A stretch of DNA of 64,000 nucleotides from Coprinellus micaceus (Eukaryota; Basidiomycota; Agaricomycetes; Agaricales; Psathyrellaceae). The position numbers and the translations under genes were made by a program. The stretch's first letter is position 1, and the number at the start of each line of letters is the position of its first letter. The stretch spans positions 1,984,001-2,048,000 of the forward strand of contig OX596338.1 of NCBI GenBank assembly GCA_951394405.1, written 5' to 3'. This document shows, piece after piece, positions 23,245 to 35,053 of this stretch. Below the pieces are notes generated by a model. It made no database searches. It saw only the letters and a list, made by a program, of their open reading frames with translations, and was not told the DNA's origin.

Positions 23245-25633
23245 ATGACCAGACCCTTCGGAAGAACCTCCAACAGCGAAGAGCTCGCCGGGCCAGGTGG
23301 CCCCTTCGAGGCTCCAGGCTCTGCAGAACGGGAGTCACTCCTGCCTTCCCCAACACAGGGGTCTTACGACGACGCCCTCTTGTCCCCCAAGGAGAAGGGT
23401 GTTCCTGCCGAGTCCCCTCGACTCCCATTCAAGCCGGCACATGCTTCTATCGCTTTCGTGACCGGCATCGTCGCATGTGTCCTCGCCCAGTTGGCCATAT
23501 GTGGTCCCAGCTGCTTCACCCCGCTTGGGAGCGGTGCCATGCACTCCTCGTCAGCACAGGCGGCTCGTCCAGCTCCAGTTGCTTTCGCACCTCCGTGGGT
23601 AGGGTCTTCTGAAATCCATCCATTTCCTCCCACCAAGCCGACCAACGCCTTCCCATCCTGGTTCCCGACGTCGGTTGGGTACGCTGGACCGACGCCAACC
23701 GGAGCCGAACCCGCGCTCATCGCCACAGCGCCCGTCTACCCTTACCAATCCGGACAATGTGCGAAGCAGATGATCCCTCCCGACACCCTCGTCTCGGAGC
23801 CGGTCAAGTTCAAGAGCAAGGCCAAGGAGAACTCGAAGGACTTCCGCTTATTCCGAAGCTGGGGCAACCTGTCGCCGTGGTACAGCAACTCCAAGGGGGC
23901 GTTTGGCATCGACTCGACGCCCGAGCCCCCGGAGACATGTCGTATTACTGGATTGCACCTGTTGCATCGTCATGGCGCGCGTTACCCGACAGAGTGGGCC
24001 AGCTATGGCGGACCTGCGCGCTTCGCGGAGAACGTTCACAGAAACACCCACAATTGGAACGCAACTGGGGAACTTGAGTTCTTGAACGAGTGGTCCTACA
24101 AGCTTGGTCAGGAACTTCTGACACCGTTTGGCCGCAAGCAGCTGTGTGAGTAATGGTTCATTTTGATTGGCAGTCTCCACCTGACAGCGACTTTAGTCGA
24201 CCTTGGACTATCGTACCGCATGAAATATGGCTTCCTCCTCAAGAACTTTACTGCGAGCAACACCATCCCGGTATTTCGAACCGAGTCGCAAGATCGTATG
24301 CTCGCTTCTGCAATGAACTTTGCCATTGGCTTCTTCGGCTGGCCTCTCGACGGGCAGTACCAGCAGAGTATCACTATCGAAGCTGATGGTGTACGTACTT
24401 GATCGTTCCCCCGCTTGTGCCCCCCTCTAACTCATGCCCACCCCTAGTTTAACAACACTCTTGCGCCATACAAAACGTATGATCCTTTCCATTGCTTCTG
24501 ACGATGAGGGCTTGGATGCTGATTCTTTCCTTGGCAGTTGCCCCAACGCGAATGATCGCTCGAAATCGGATCGTGGCGTATGGTATGTTCAGCGCTGGGC
24601 CGACATATACCTCAAGGATGCAAGGGACAGGCTTGCCAAACAGATCCTAGGGTTCGACCTGACGATTGAGAATATTTATTCCATGCAACAGACATGTGCC
24701 TATGAGGTACGTTTTACATTTTTTGGAAACATTATCTGGATGCCGACGGAGACCTGTGTAGACCGTTGCCCTTGGATACTCGAAGTTCTGTGAGCTCTTT
24801 ACCCAAGAGGAATGGGAAGGGTTTGATTACGCGTGCGTTTTTTTGTCTCTCTTCTGAACAACATCTCATTGCGCGCCAACGAACCGATTTCGTTACGTAA
24901 CTCCTGTTTTCAGCCTCGATCTGTCCTTCTGGTACGGCTCCGCGTTCGGTTCACCCACTGCCAAGATCCAGGGTATTGGTTGGGTCCAGGAGCTCGTTTC
25001 CCGTCTCACCAAGTCCCCAATTAAGGAGCATAGGTTCTCTACGAACTCAACCCTGCACAACGACATCACTTTCCCTCTCGGAAATTCTCTATACGTCGAT
25101 GCTACGCACGAGGTCGTCGTCCTTAACAGTGAGTGCACGTCTCGGTAACATTTGAGGAAAAGATGTACTGTGTGCTGACCAGCACTATAATAGTCATTAC
25201 CGCACTTAACTTGACGAGCTTTGCGGAGAATGGGCCCCTGCCTTATACACATATACCCAAGGGCAGGTCCTTCAGAGTCTCTGAACTCGCACCGTTCTCT
25301 ACGAACGTCCAGTTCCAACGTAAGCGCGGCTCCCGTTTTCCTACCCCGCACCCTGCTCACACGCGCCTCCCTCTCACCTCGGTAGTGCTGTCCTGCGACT
25401 CCACTCCCGGCGAACAGATTCGCGTCATCATCAACGACGGTGTCGCCCCCCTCACAGGCGTCAAGGGTTGTCCAGAGCACAAGGATGGTATGTGCCCTGT
25501 GGAGGTGTTTGTGATGGCCCAGCAGGAGAAGATTGATGGTACGAGTTGGGAGTGGGATTGTATGGGCGATTGGACAGTCCCACCTGGGACTGAGTGGGAG
25601 ACGACGACAGGAGAGCCGCCGAATAGGCATTAA
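23245..25633 (+). CDS. Membrane-anchored histidine acid phosphatase
   Basis: Eight exons (23245-24145, 24197-24390, 24448-24476, 24538-24706, 24762-24832, 24914-25128, 25194-25319, 25386-25633) give 650 residues. The nucleophile motif RHGARYP sits in LHLLHRHGARYPTEWASYGG. Downstream, VPIV-like PVFRTESQDRMLASAMNFAI carries the second conserved Arg. The usual C-terminal HD pair appears as HE in YVDATHEVVVLNIITALNL, as in some MINPP/phytase relatives. About 75 polar residues precede one hydrophobic segment (ASIAFVTGIVACVLAQLAIC), so it looks like a type II membrane protein with an exposed catalytic domain. Paired Cys residues near the end suggest disulfides. It releases phosphate from phosphomonoesters; phytate is possible but unproven. 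Confidence 0.87.
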
Positions 25634-26956
25634 TGCTCAGTGGATGATGTTCTAAGTTGAGATCCCTATCTAGATATCGTAAGTGGGTCCCGCTTTGGTT
25701 GAGCCCTTATATACCTGGTCGAAGATGCCGATTGATGATACGAGAGATGTTATATCGTCACCAAGTCATTGGTCTCACTCTGGAACGCTCCAACCTGTTG
25801 GGCAACTGTTCCTCGATGGACGCAACCGAAGTAGGCGGCACCGACTTCACCAGCAGATAACGTCCTGGCCCACTCCTTTGCTGCAGGAAACCCTCTGACA
25901 TCAATTTTTAGTTCCCCGTCCTGGGGAGGGTCAGGGCGATCAAGAGTGAAGCGTCCAAAGGCCTTCCACGGCTTCGTTACTTAGACCCCCAGGACACACG
26001 TACCTTTGAATCCACCCAAAATTATCCTCAAATGGAAACCGTGCTTGACCTCCCTCACCTTGTAACCTGGAGCCAAACTCACTTGGGGTGTCATTTCCCA
26101 CTTTTGTCCGCGGTCTGGAGGATGCAAGAGCCGAGCTGAAGACCCAGGAGATGCAGTACATATAGATACCTTTCTCGGTCAACGTTCTCAGCTGGAGTCC
26201 CTTGCGACACAGTACGTTGACCTCAGCCACTTTCGAAAGATTCGGTTTTCCACGAGAAGCAAGCGCTCCCAGGCCTCCATGTCCAGTAATTACATATCTC
26301 GAATCATCCGGCGTTCAACCCTTTTGAACGGGATCGTCCACTAAGTATCTACGTATGCGGGAGGAGTGTTGGGATGATCGCGAGGCGACAAGCCTGATGC
26401 CAAGCCAAGCTCCGAATAGAATTGGCATTCACTCACCTATGTCGATTCCGGGGAGAGCTGAGAGCTGAGAGCTGGGTTCGGAAACTGCACCAGCAAAGCT
26501 CGATACCCTCAACGGTCAATGTTCGGCCTCACTACAGCGCAACGAGATGGATGTCGGTGCATGTGACGAATGGAGCTCAACGCCTTGTCCTTACGGGTGT
26601 CCGTATCAATCAGCCGCGTTTTGTGTACTGGTTGACTCCTGTGTATTCGAGTATATGTTGTCTGTGACTGTGTAGAATCTACCGTGCCTAATCGAATTCG
26701 AGCAATCGGGCGGTTGAGTACGGTGAATGGGGGCTCCCTGTCGCTACGCATTTTCAAAATCCCACCGATTGGGGACCCCCTAGTCTCGCCGTATCAGTAG
26801 CTTGTGAGTATCGGAGGAATTACTTAAGAGCGCCTGAAATTAAGCGCCCACAACCCAGGGGCTAAATCAATCTTCGGCAACTGCCGATTAGGTGATCATC
26901 TGTCAAAGCCAAACTTCGCGTTTAGAGCTCTCCTCCCTGGAACAAACGCATCTTCC
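25634..26956. other. Intergenic region upstream of the NYN cluster
   Basis: About 1.3 kb with only short, unrelated open frames. GAGAGCT is repeated three times near 26455-26476. GGGCGCTTAATT lies on the minus strand at 26838-26849, about 110 bp before the first NYN gene. No other feature seen. Confidence 0.4.
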
Positions 26957-28181
26957 ATGCCGTCAGATCGCAACGATGTGGCAGTATTCTGGGAATACAG
27001 TAAGTTTATATCAGAGCGCCCAACAACGATATCCTTAAGCGACCCCAAGCCAGTTGTCCTGTTCCAAAGGGCCTAACTGGCTACACCATTGTCCAAAACG
27101 TCCGTTCTTTGGTTTTGCGATTTGGGAACATCAAGCTCTTCAAGGCGTACCTATCGGTAGCAACACATATTATGAATGACCCTTACTCCGGGACACCTCT
27201 GCAGCTCCGGTCTCAAATCCAATCGTCAGGGGTTTCGGTCACCGATGTACCAGGAGGGAAAGATGTCGCGGATAAAATGCTCATCGGTGAGTTTTTCCCG
27301 TGCCCCACCAGAGCCGAACGTTTAAATTCGGTATCTTAGTGGACCTGCTTGCCTACGCATTCGATAGACCTTCCCATTCGACTGTGGTTGTCCTAATATC
27401 CGCAGATCCGACGCTGGCCTATGCTTTGTCAATGCTACGTCTCCGACACCACAACGTGGTGGTTGTGACGCCGGCGGGAAGCAAACCAGATCTTTTAATG
27501 CAAGCGTCGCTAGGCTTCGACTGGAACGAAGAGATCATCCTAGAACCCGAGACACTGTCATAGGGCGTCGCGAAAGGCATGTCTAAGTTGCGGATATCGG
27601 AGGAAGAGGATGTCATAGGCGACCGTTCACCTTCCCCACTGCCACCATCCTCCAACGGTAGTCCACCTACAACAAGAGACGACGTTATACTCGAAGACTA
27701 CTTCCCCGTGGATGGTGACCCATGGCGTATCCCTCCGGACACAAAGGCGGAAAAAAAAGAAGAGATGCCTCACTGCCCTCTTACACCAGATACTGTTCGA
27801 GATGCCCGAAGGGGACCGACGGAAATGCGCAGCGAACCTATCTCACAAATTCCCTCATCCTCAAAATCGCCCCTGAGTAACAGTGTGCCACTGAAACTTC
27901 CGTCGCAGCGATCTCTCAGGCAACTGAAGAAAAGGACTCCCGTCGGCTTTAGACCACTTGTTGAGGTTCTGTATACTATGCGGGAAGAGGGATACGATCG
28001 CCCCCTCCGCTCGAGCGTCGGGCTACGGCTGATACAAAAGGACCCCGCAGTGTACGAGAGGGTTGGATACACACGGTTCACTCAGTACGCCTCCATGGCC
28101 GTCACATTGGGAATAGCCGAGCTAGGAGGACGGGATGGTAAGGCCTGGATATCGTTCCATCCAAGCTTTGATCAAATGTAG
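26957..28181 (+). pseudogene. NYN/LOTUS-like paralogue A, interrupted by an in-frame stop
   Basis: Exons 26957-26999, 27050-27286 and 27340-28181 match paralogues B and C in intron place and phase. A TAG at 27561-27563 ends the frame after 167 residues, just past the NYN domain; the same frame then continues to 28181 and encodes the C-terminal winged-helix-like domain (FRPLVEVLYTMREEGYDRPL). Active-site positions have drifted: WDYENC of B and C reads WEYTSC, and GDRDF reads ADPTL, while KDVADKML stays. It may make a short NYN-only protein, or be a dying copy. No intron removing the stop keeps the frame. Confidence 0.75.
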
Positions 28182-28393
28182 TCATGCCTTGTATTGACGA
28201 CAAAACGACAATACAACATTCTTATGCTCGTGTAGCCAACCGGTGCCCTACATAACTCCGCCGCTCACCATCACGCCACACACCAAAGTTTTGTCACGCC
28301 GACAAAGGGTCCTGCTGCAAATTAGTGGCTTTGACCAACGCGACGCGCTTACGACATTCAAAAACTCTGCCTCTTCCTCCCTTCTATCACTAA

Positions 28394-30081
28394 ATGACTT
28401 TCCCCACGGAGAATGTAGCCATATTTTGGGATTATGGTCGGTTCTCACCTGCATTCATCCGAACTCAACGAATCAACTCCCTACAGAGAACTGCGCAATA
28501 CCCGCCAGCCTCACTGGATATGAAGTCGCCGAAGCCATCCGCCGCATTGCCAGAGAGTTTGGATCGGTGACCCTGTTCAAGGCGTACCTGGAGGTTTCGG
28601 AACAGGTGCTGAGTCCCCGGTCAATGAGTCTCCGTTCGGAATTGCAGGCATCGGGTGTCTCGCTCACGGACTGTCCTCACAACGGGAGAAAAGATGTAGC
28701 GGACAAGATGATGCTTGGTGAGTTCGAGCTTCTCTCGCCGGGGTGTGTACTGATCTGGGGGACAGTTGACATGCTCGCATATGCAATCGACCACCCACCC
28801 CCGACGACATTTATGCTTATTTCTGGGGACCGCGATTTCTCATACGCACTATCCATTCTTCGGTTGCGGCGGTATAGAGTGGCCCTTGTTACCCCTCCCA
28901 ACACCCACATAAGCTTAACAGCGCAAGCTTCACACCACCTGCACTGGGCTTCGGATGTCCTTGACGCTTCAACCAACCCCCCCGTGAAACCTCCCAAGAA
29001 GGGGTCACTTTCCCCCACCCGTGTCCTATCCCCCCCTCGGGTCAACTTTTCCAGCGCCACGCCACTTGCACGGAGGAATACCGATGCATCGCTTTCACGG
29101 GACCGCACGACCCCGTCCTCCACCATTGGTCTCCTTGCACCGCCTACTTCAGGATTCTCGACGGACCCAGAGCAAACTCTGGTTATGGCGGAGAATTCGA
29201 GGAGGCGGGAAGCTCGAGGGCGTTTTCGCTCGTTAGGGGATAGAGGCCAAAGTGGGAGCGCGCCTTCTATCGCAGTGGATGGCCCACCGCAGAGCCCTAA
29301 ATCCCCAAAGCGCGAGGCCGTAACCTCTTTTTTCGGCACTCCTTTCAGATTACCTCGTACCCCACCTACAAGATTCGAAACGCAGTCTTTTTCCCAGTTA
29401 GCCGACCGAAAAGGCAAGTCCCGCGAGCCACTGGCACCCCCTCTTCAGACTCCCCAGGCGCCCAGGAATGGCACAGCGTATGCGCGCGTCCGATCACCAC
29501 TCGCCGAAGCTGTCAATGCACCCTTGCCTCAGTCACCTGTTTCTGATGGGTACCAAGAGTCCGAAGCGCATTCGGGGTCGTCTTCAGAACGGCCTCCTTC
29601 GTCAGAGCTTGGCGGCGAATACGACAATGATATCCCGTGGGAGTCTGCCAACCAATCACCCTCGGAACCACTTTCCCCTCGTACAGACCTCGGCAACTCT
29701 GCCCACCAGTTCGAAGATTCGAGCGGGAATGCGGATTCTATCATGTCGACTGCCTCCGGCTCAGGTTCGCCCATGCAAAGCTCGAGGATGCCCGATGGCA
29801 CACCGAAGAGGGTAGTACCGTTCCGGTTCAAGCCTCTGGTCCTGCAGCTGCAGGATTGCCGTAGGGATGGGTCCTATATACCATCACGTAGCCTCCTAAT
29901 CGAGAGGATGCAGTCACGCTTCCAACCAGTTGAGCGCATATACCAAAATGCTGGGGTCGAGGGATTTGACGAGTACATCGAGCTGGCTGAGCAAGAAGGC
30001 TTTGTTACGACCGGTGGAGGAGATGGCCCTGTCGAGGCCTGGATTATGCTGCGCCAGGAGTGGGTTGGCTCGATGTGCTAG
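28394..30081 (+). CDS. NYN-domain ribonuclease-like protein B with C-terminal LOTUS-like domain
   Basis: Exons 28394-28436, 28487-28717 and 28766-30081 give 529 residues. The NYN (PIN-like) fold is seen in NVAIFWDYENCAIPASLTGY, a FGSVTLFKAYLEVSEQ strand-helix, HNGRKDVADKMML and FMLISGDRDFSYALSILRLR; the Asp residues of DYEN, KDVAD and GDRD would bind metal. This resembles MARF1/limkain-b1 proteins, which cut RNA. A long Ser/Pro-rich linker (about residues 190-430) follows, then a winged-helix-like domain (FKPLVLQLQDCRRDGSYIPS to VEAWIML) similar to OST-HTH/LOTUS, which binds RNA. Its substrate is unknown. It is the second of four tandem copies. Confidence 0.85.
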
Positions 30082-30535
30082 CTATGATACCTAAATTTTT
30101 GCACCATTTATTGCTGTTTCTGTGTCCTAGGAGCCACATTACTACTCTTTTTTCGCTTTTCTTGGTAGATAGATTACTTACCCATGTGTTGTTTTCTGAC
30201 CTTGTTGCCCATAATGTACACCCGATTACCTTGAGCCCTACCCCTCAAGGGTACGTGGCGGACATATAGGTCGAAGTTGCAGGTGAGGGTATGTCAGTAG
30301 ATACACATGGTTGCTTGGACTTGTGGATGCTTTGACTGACGAAACTCAACAGGCACTCTCACGCAAAGATCAACGAAGAGTATTGAAATGGAAGGTGAGC
30401 GCGTGAATAGGCTGGGCCACTGATGCCTGGCCTGCCGCAATAGCCTTTTCATTGCTGGTGCCACATGCACAGGAATTAAGTTTATGGACCCACAGTCGCT
30501 CTTGTTCTGGTCCATCCATCTCTGGGCGCTCTGGA
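30082..30535. other. Spacer between NYN genes B and C
   Basis: 454 bp without a recognised coding sequence. It must hold the end of B and the promoter of C. Confidence 0.4.
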
Positions 30536-32171
30536 ATGGGCAGTCCACGGGAGTCAGCCATTTTCTGGGACTATGGTGAGTTTCTGCAGTCTTCAGCTTG
30601 ACAGCGCTCGTAATCCGACGGGAAACCACAGAAAACTGCCCTGCGCCAACAGGCTGGTCTGGATGTCAAGTAGTGAAGCGTATTCGAGACCTGGTGCAGC
30701 AGTTCGGGCCGATAAAGCTCTTCAAAGCGTACCTATCTATCGCAGAACAGTCCCAAGTGACGAAGAGTACCGCCTTGCGCTCAGAGCTCCAGGCGTCCGG
30801 CGTGTCACTCACGGACTCGCCACACAATGGTCGGAAGGATGTTGCAGATAAGATGATGATAGGTGCGCTCAGGCTCCCTCCCGTGGGTCTTATGCTGAGG
30901 TATGACCTTTTGAAGTTGATATGCTCATCTACGCGATGGACAACCCGGCCCCCGCTACCATCATCGTAATCTCAGGCGATAGGGACTTTGCCTACGCAAT
31001 TTCGACCCTCAGACTACGCCAATACGACATCGTACTCATAACACTCTCGAACGCCCACATCAGCCTCACTTCACAAGCATCCCTATACTACGATTGGATT
31101 ACGGAAGTACTGGGTATCAACGAGGCTAGCTCGGGGCAGACTCAGCCGGAACCCAGTGGTTCGCGGGGGGACGCTGATGGGTTCAGGTTCCCGCCGCTGA
31201 AAATGGGGCCTACCCTGAGCCCAAATACTCCGAACAAGGCCGCAAATGTGCCCTTGCCCAAGACGAGCCCTCGAAAGCAGCCAATCAGGACACGGTCGTC
31301 GTCTTTCCACCAGGTCAAGGGTTCGTTTGCTTGGAATGACAGCCTCACCACGGGTTTAGCGTCAGGATCGGGGCTCTCCCAGATCCCCACAGGCTTTAAG
31401 TCGAACTCTCGATTGAACATGGACCCCAGTTTGGAGCCGGAAGACTCTCTGGTCGACGTCTTCGACCACTTCTACTCGCAAAAGGTTGGGATGAGCGCTA
31501 CGTCCGCCAGTCGGAGCGATATCGGCGGTCCAGAAGATCAGGACCCATTCCTCTCAGCTTCCCGCTGCTATCCAAGCCCTCGGATCTCTTCGAGACACGA
31601 TTCGTCACCAGAGAGGCCACCTTCCCGTGCAACCCCTGCACCAAGCCTTGAGGCTCCTTCACCTACTCCGCAGCATCCTCGCACTTCCTTCCAGCCCATT
31701 TCAAGCTCGATCTACTTCGATACTACACCTTTCATGGGTTTCGCCCCAATCAACTCGAACTCGAGGCCAGGTCCAGGAACCCCGGCTAGCTTTTCGGAAG
31801 CTTCGTGGTCTTCTTCACAGTACTCCTCAGCCCCAGAAGAGGTGGAACCGCTTGGCCCACCTTTAGACCCGAGGCCCGCAAGCAGCGAACCCAGGCCCGG
31901 GGCTTCCGTTCCTCCACATTTTGCACCACTTGTTGGGTTGCTTCAATCATACCACGCCCGTGGAATACCCAGACCGTTTCGCCCCTCCATCGCAATGGAG
32001 ATCATATCCGCGAATAATTCGATATACGCTTCTCTTCCTAATGTGAAGAACTTTACCGACTACGCACGACTTGCCGCGAAAGCAGGGATTGTGTATCTGG
32101 GTGGTGAGGGTGGTGAGGGGTGGATCGCTTTGAGAGCCGAGTATTTGGAGGCGAATCTGTTATCCGAATAG
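30536..32171 (+). CDS. NYN-domain ribonuclease-like protein C with C-terminal LOTUS-like domain
   Basis: Exons 30536-30575, 30632-30862 and 30916-32171 give 508 residues. The acidic residues expected of an active NYN nuclease are present: SAIFWDYENCPAPTGW, GRKDVADKMMI and IIVISGDRDFAYAISTLRLR. The second intron again falls in phase 1 directly before VDML. The linker is Ser/Pro-rich and predicted disordered. The end (FAPLVGLLQSYHARGIPRPF to GGEGGEGWIAL) is the winged-helix-like domain. It is closest to B (LRSELQASGVSLTD and DSPHNGRKDVADKMM shared almost exactly), so B and C arose by recent tandem duplication. Confidence 0.85.
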
Positions 32172-32388
32172 TTCACCCTTTCGCTACATAATATACGCTA
32201 ATTCATCGGCCCTCCATGTCCATATTCTTCTATAGTTTAACAGGACTGCAGGTTCCTTGTTAGCGCAGGTCACGAGGCATGGGCGCTAAAAGAACTTTCC
32301 CGATTCAATGGAACCCCAATAATTAAATAGGGAGGGACGCAGGCTTACTTCGAACTATCACCCCATTCAATTGTGATCGTCGAGAATC

Positions 32389-33440
32389 ATGGCAACCTCT
32401 AAGCCCCCCGCCGTGACGGTCCTGTGGGATCTAGGTACGTCGCGATAGACCGACCAAGCGATCGCGATTGACACCCCGCTGATGCGCCTTAGAGACCTGC
32501 TTGCCAAGCGATATCTCACCACGCGAAGCTGCGACTGTGATCTCCAAGATCGCGACATCGCACGGCAATGTCAAGAAGTTCCAAGCGTTCTACCTCTCGA
32601 ACCCGCGAAATCGAGCTAACTGGCCTGGGGATGATGACCAGCCCCTATCTCATCGCCAACATATATATCTTCAAGATCTGCAGATGGAGGGTGTTGGGCC
32701 CGTGGAGTGCTCGTTCCTTGGTGGAGACAGTGTGGAGAAGGCCATGACTAGTAAGTGCGACCAAGCCTGGCTGTTGTTTGAACTGTTTTCCGACCTTGGG
32801 GCTATTCGTTAAATTTCCCAGTCGAAATGTTCACCGACATCATCGATGGTGGATTCCATGCACCCCCGACGATTATCATTATCTCCCAAAGCACCTCCCT
32901 GGAGTACGCAGGAGTGAAACTTCACCAAAAGAACTACAAGGTGCTCTTGTTTAAAAAGTGGGATGAAGTTTCCGACGTGAGCCAAGCTGCAATGGATTCC
33001 TCTGTCACTCCACCCCCCTCCACGCCGAGAGGAAGTAAGCTGGGTCAAGAACGCCAACCGCTCGCTAGTGACCCTATGGTCGTGGTGGGTCACCTGGACA
33101 AGTGAGAATTTATCCCTGGTCTGAACTATAGAGACTGACCACCGCACATGTATTGCCCAGATCCGTAGCGAAGACATACCGCATCTTGATCGAGGTGCTC
33201 TGGAACAACATGGAGAAAGGAGGCGACAGAATTAGCCGAGCGGATATTGGGAACTCCCTCATCCGTCGTGATGCAAATGTGTACCGGGATGCGGGGTTTG
33301 AAGGCAAGAATGCGTTCAGAAGCTATATCGGAACAGCGGAGGAGAGGGGCGTAATAAGGAGTGGAGGCGGAGGGTCAGAGGCCTGGGTCGAATTGCGAAC
33401 ATCGGACGACGTGGGCTGCTCCCCGACTGGCGCCAACTGA
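32389..33440 (+). CDS. NYN-like protein D, predicted catalytically dead
   Basis: Exons 32389-32434, 32493-32750, 32822-33101 and 33161-33440 give 287 residues. The first two introns sit where those of A-C do. The third cuts just before the C-terminal winged-helix-like domain (YRILIEVLWNNMEKGGDRIS to GGGGSEAWVEL). The three catalytic motifs are changed: WDYENC to WDLETC, KDVADKMM to DSVEKAMT, and SGDRDF to SQSTSL. The reading frame is otherwise clean, with no stop or frameshift. It may have kept an RNA- or protein-binding role without cutting. The linker is much shorter than in B and C. Confidence 0.75.
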
Positions 33441-33524
33441 CCGACAGGTTAATTGCACACATGGCGGTTAACATACTCCAATGAAATGAGCTTCTCGATA
33501 AGATTACTCCTGAATACTCAGTAC

Positions 33525-34698
33525 TCAGCGACTGTCAAGACTCGTCCATATCCGCAAGGTGTCCTCGTCCTCCTCTAGATCCGCTAAAACGTCCCCGACC
33601 TGTGACACTACCTCCTCGGTAAGTTCCGCGGGTTCCGTTGGGCTGTAGATGAGTTCGCTCTTTTGCAGTCGGAGGGTGGGTACGCGGTCAGTCATCGACA
33701 TTACGGCGTCGGAAACTTGCTTCACGCCTTCGGGGGAGGAGGTGAACTAGTAGATGACGTCAGCAGTCTAGAACAAACTTAATAAATGCGGCAATAGCGC
33801 ACGGACTTTCACAGAGAGGAGGTCGGGATTCTCGTCGTCGGGCTGTTGGTCGAAGTCCTCCGCCTCGGCTCCCAATGCGGCCTCAATTAAACCCTCGGTG
33901 ACCTTTTCAAGGTCTGCTGTGTTCTTCTCCAGGGTAACTTGGACAAGCCCTTTCCGCTCAAACATAAACTTCACTGGAGTGAGGTGTGCGCTGGAATGTC
34001 GATCAAAGTTATGGACATCATGGGCGAGAGGTGACAGGTGCGTACCCATGTTTCGTTAAGATGGCTCTGACGTTGTGGATAGTCCGAGTTGGATTATCCG
34101 TCAAGCACTCTCTACACCATTTTAGCCCAGGGAGAATGGGCAAGAACTCTGCACTCACATTACGAGCCCAACAGAACCACATACTAGCGCCTCATACACA
34201 ACGGGTCCCCCACCCTTTCCCTTCTCCGGGTTCGCCCTGTTGAGCGCTTTCTCAATGTTCTCCTTCGGAACGCCAGCATCTTTGTACTTCCGAACGATTG
34301 TCGCGAGCTGGATGTTCTTGGTGGGATCGGGAGAGCCTCCGGCTGGGAATTGGCTAGAGGTGAGAGTCTGGTCGACTATCGCATTGACGTGTTGAGACCT
34401 ACCTCGAGCTGCTACAATAATATCCTAGGGCCATTAGACGATGTTACCAAACATAGATTCACATAAATTCTCACTTTGCTGGCCTTGGTGTACAGTACGC
34501 TCTTCTGAGCATCGGTAGCACCCTTCCTGTCCTTGATTTTTGACCACTGCATCGACAGCCAGTCAGGTTTTGACTTGCCCATGCACCTCGGTTCGAACAT
34601 ACCTTATTATGACCGGCGAATACGTACGACTTCGTTGAGAACTGCCGTGGACATGTTGTAAGTGTCCAACGACTGAGGTGAAGTGTCCGAGAAAGCAT
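33525..34698 (-). CDS. TACO1: TACO1/YebC family mitochondrial translational activator
   Basis: The first exon (34698-34603) encodes a presequence (MLSRTLHLSRWTLTTCPRQF) and then the family signature AGHNKWSKIKDRKGATDAQK, split by an intron inside it; exon 2 is 34546-34475 and exon 3 is 34424-34403. Later exons read GGSPDPTKNIQLATIVRKYK, VPKENIEKALNRANPEKGKG, ECLTDNPTRTI and an acidic C-terminal part ending near 33525. Bacterial YebC helps ribosomes through difficult motifs, and human TACO1 promotes COX1 translation. A mitochondrial role in synthesis of respiratory subunits is inferred. It converges with NYN gene D, 84 bp away. Confidence 0.9.
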
Positions 34699-35053
34699 GT
34701 GGAGGTGCTCGTTGTCTCACGGTTCGGACTTGGAGTCCTTGATCCAGTATGGACTTCGCCATATTCGTCGAGCAGGCAACTCGGTCTTGCACTTTCTACC
34801 ATCTCAAGCACCCCAGTAAAAAGCTAACGGGCATTAAGCCGAAGAGGATAATCATCGAGTGGTAGCGCTAGAGTACAGAAGTGCAGAGGGTGAAGAAAGC
34901 GTTGTAATGAACATGGGAGACGAGCCACAATAAACCATCCGCCAACAACCGGGTCGTAACAATCCCGAAGGTATAGAAATGGAAGAAATCCGTAGGTCGA
35001 AAGCTAGATGTCGGGTACCTTATGTAAGAGTTCATGCGAGTTATAGATGTGCT
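34699..35053. other. Spacer between TACO1 and the sulfate permease
   Basis: 355 bp upstream of TACO1 and downstream of the permease gene. No recognised coding sequence or motif. Confidence 0.4.

Noticed and set aside
24893..25630. 245-codon minus-strand open frame
   Set aside because: It crosses several exons and introns of the acid phosphatase on the other strand and shows no domain.
28677..29417. 246-codon minus-strand open frame opposite NYN gene B
   Set aside because: It is the mirror of a well-supported coding exon, with no recognisable motif and biased codon content that follows from the sense strand.
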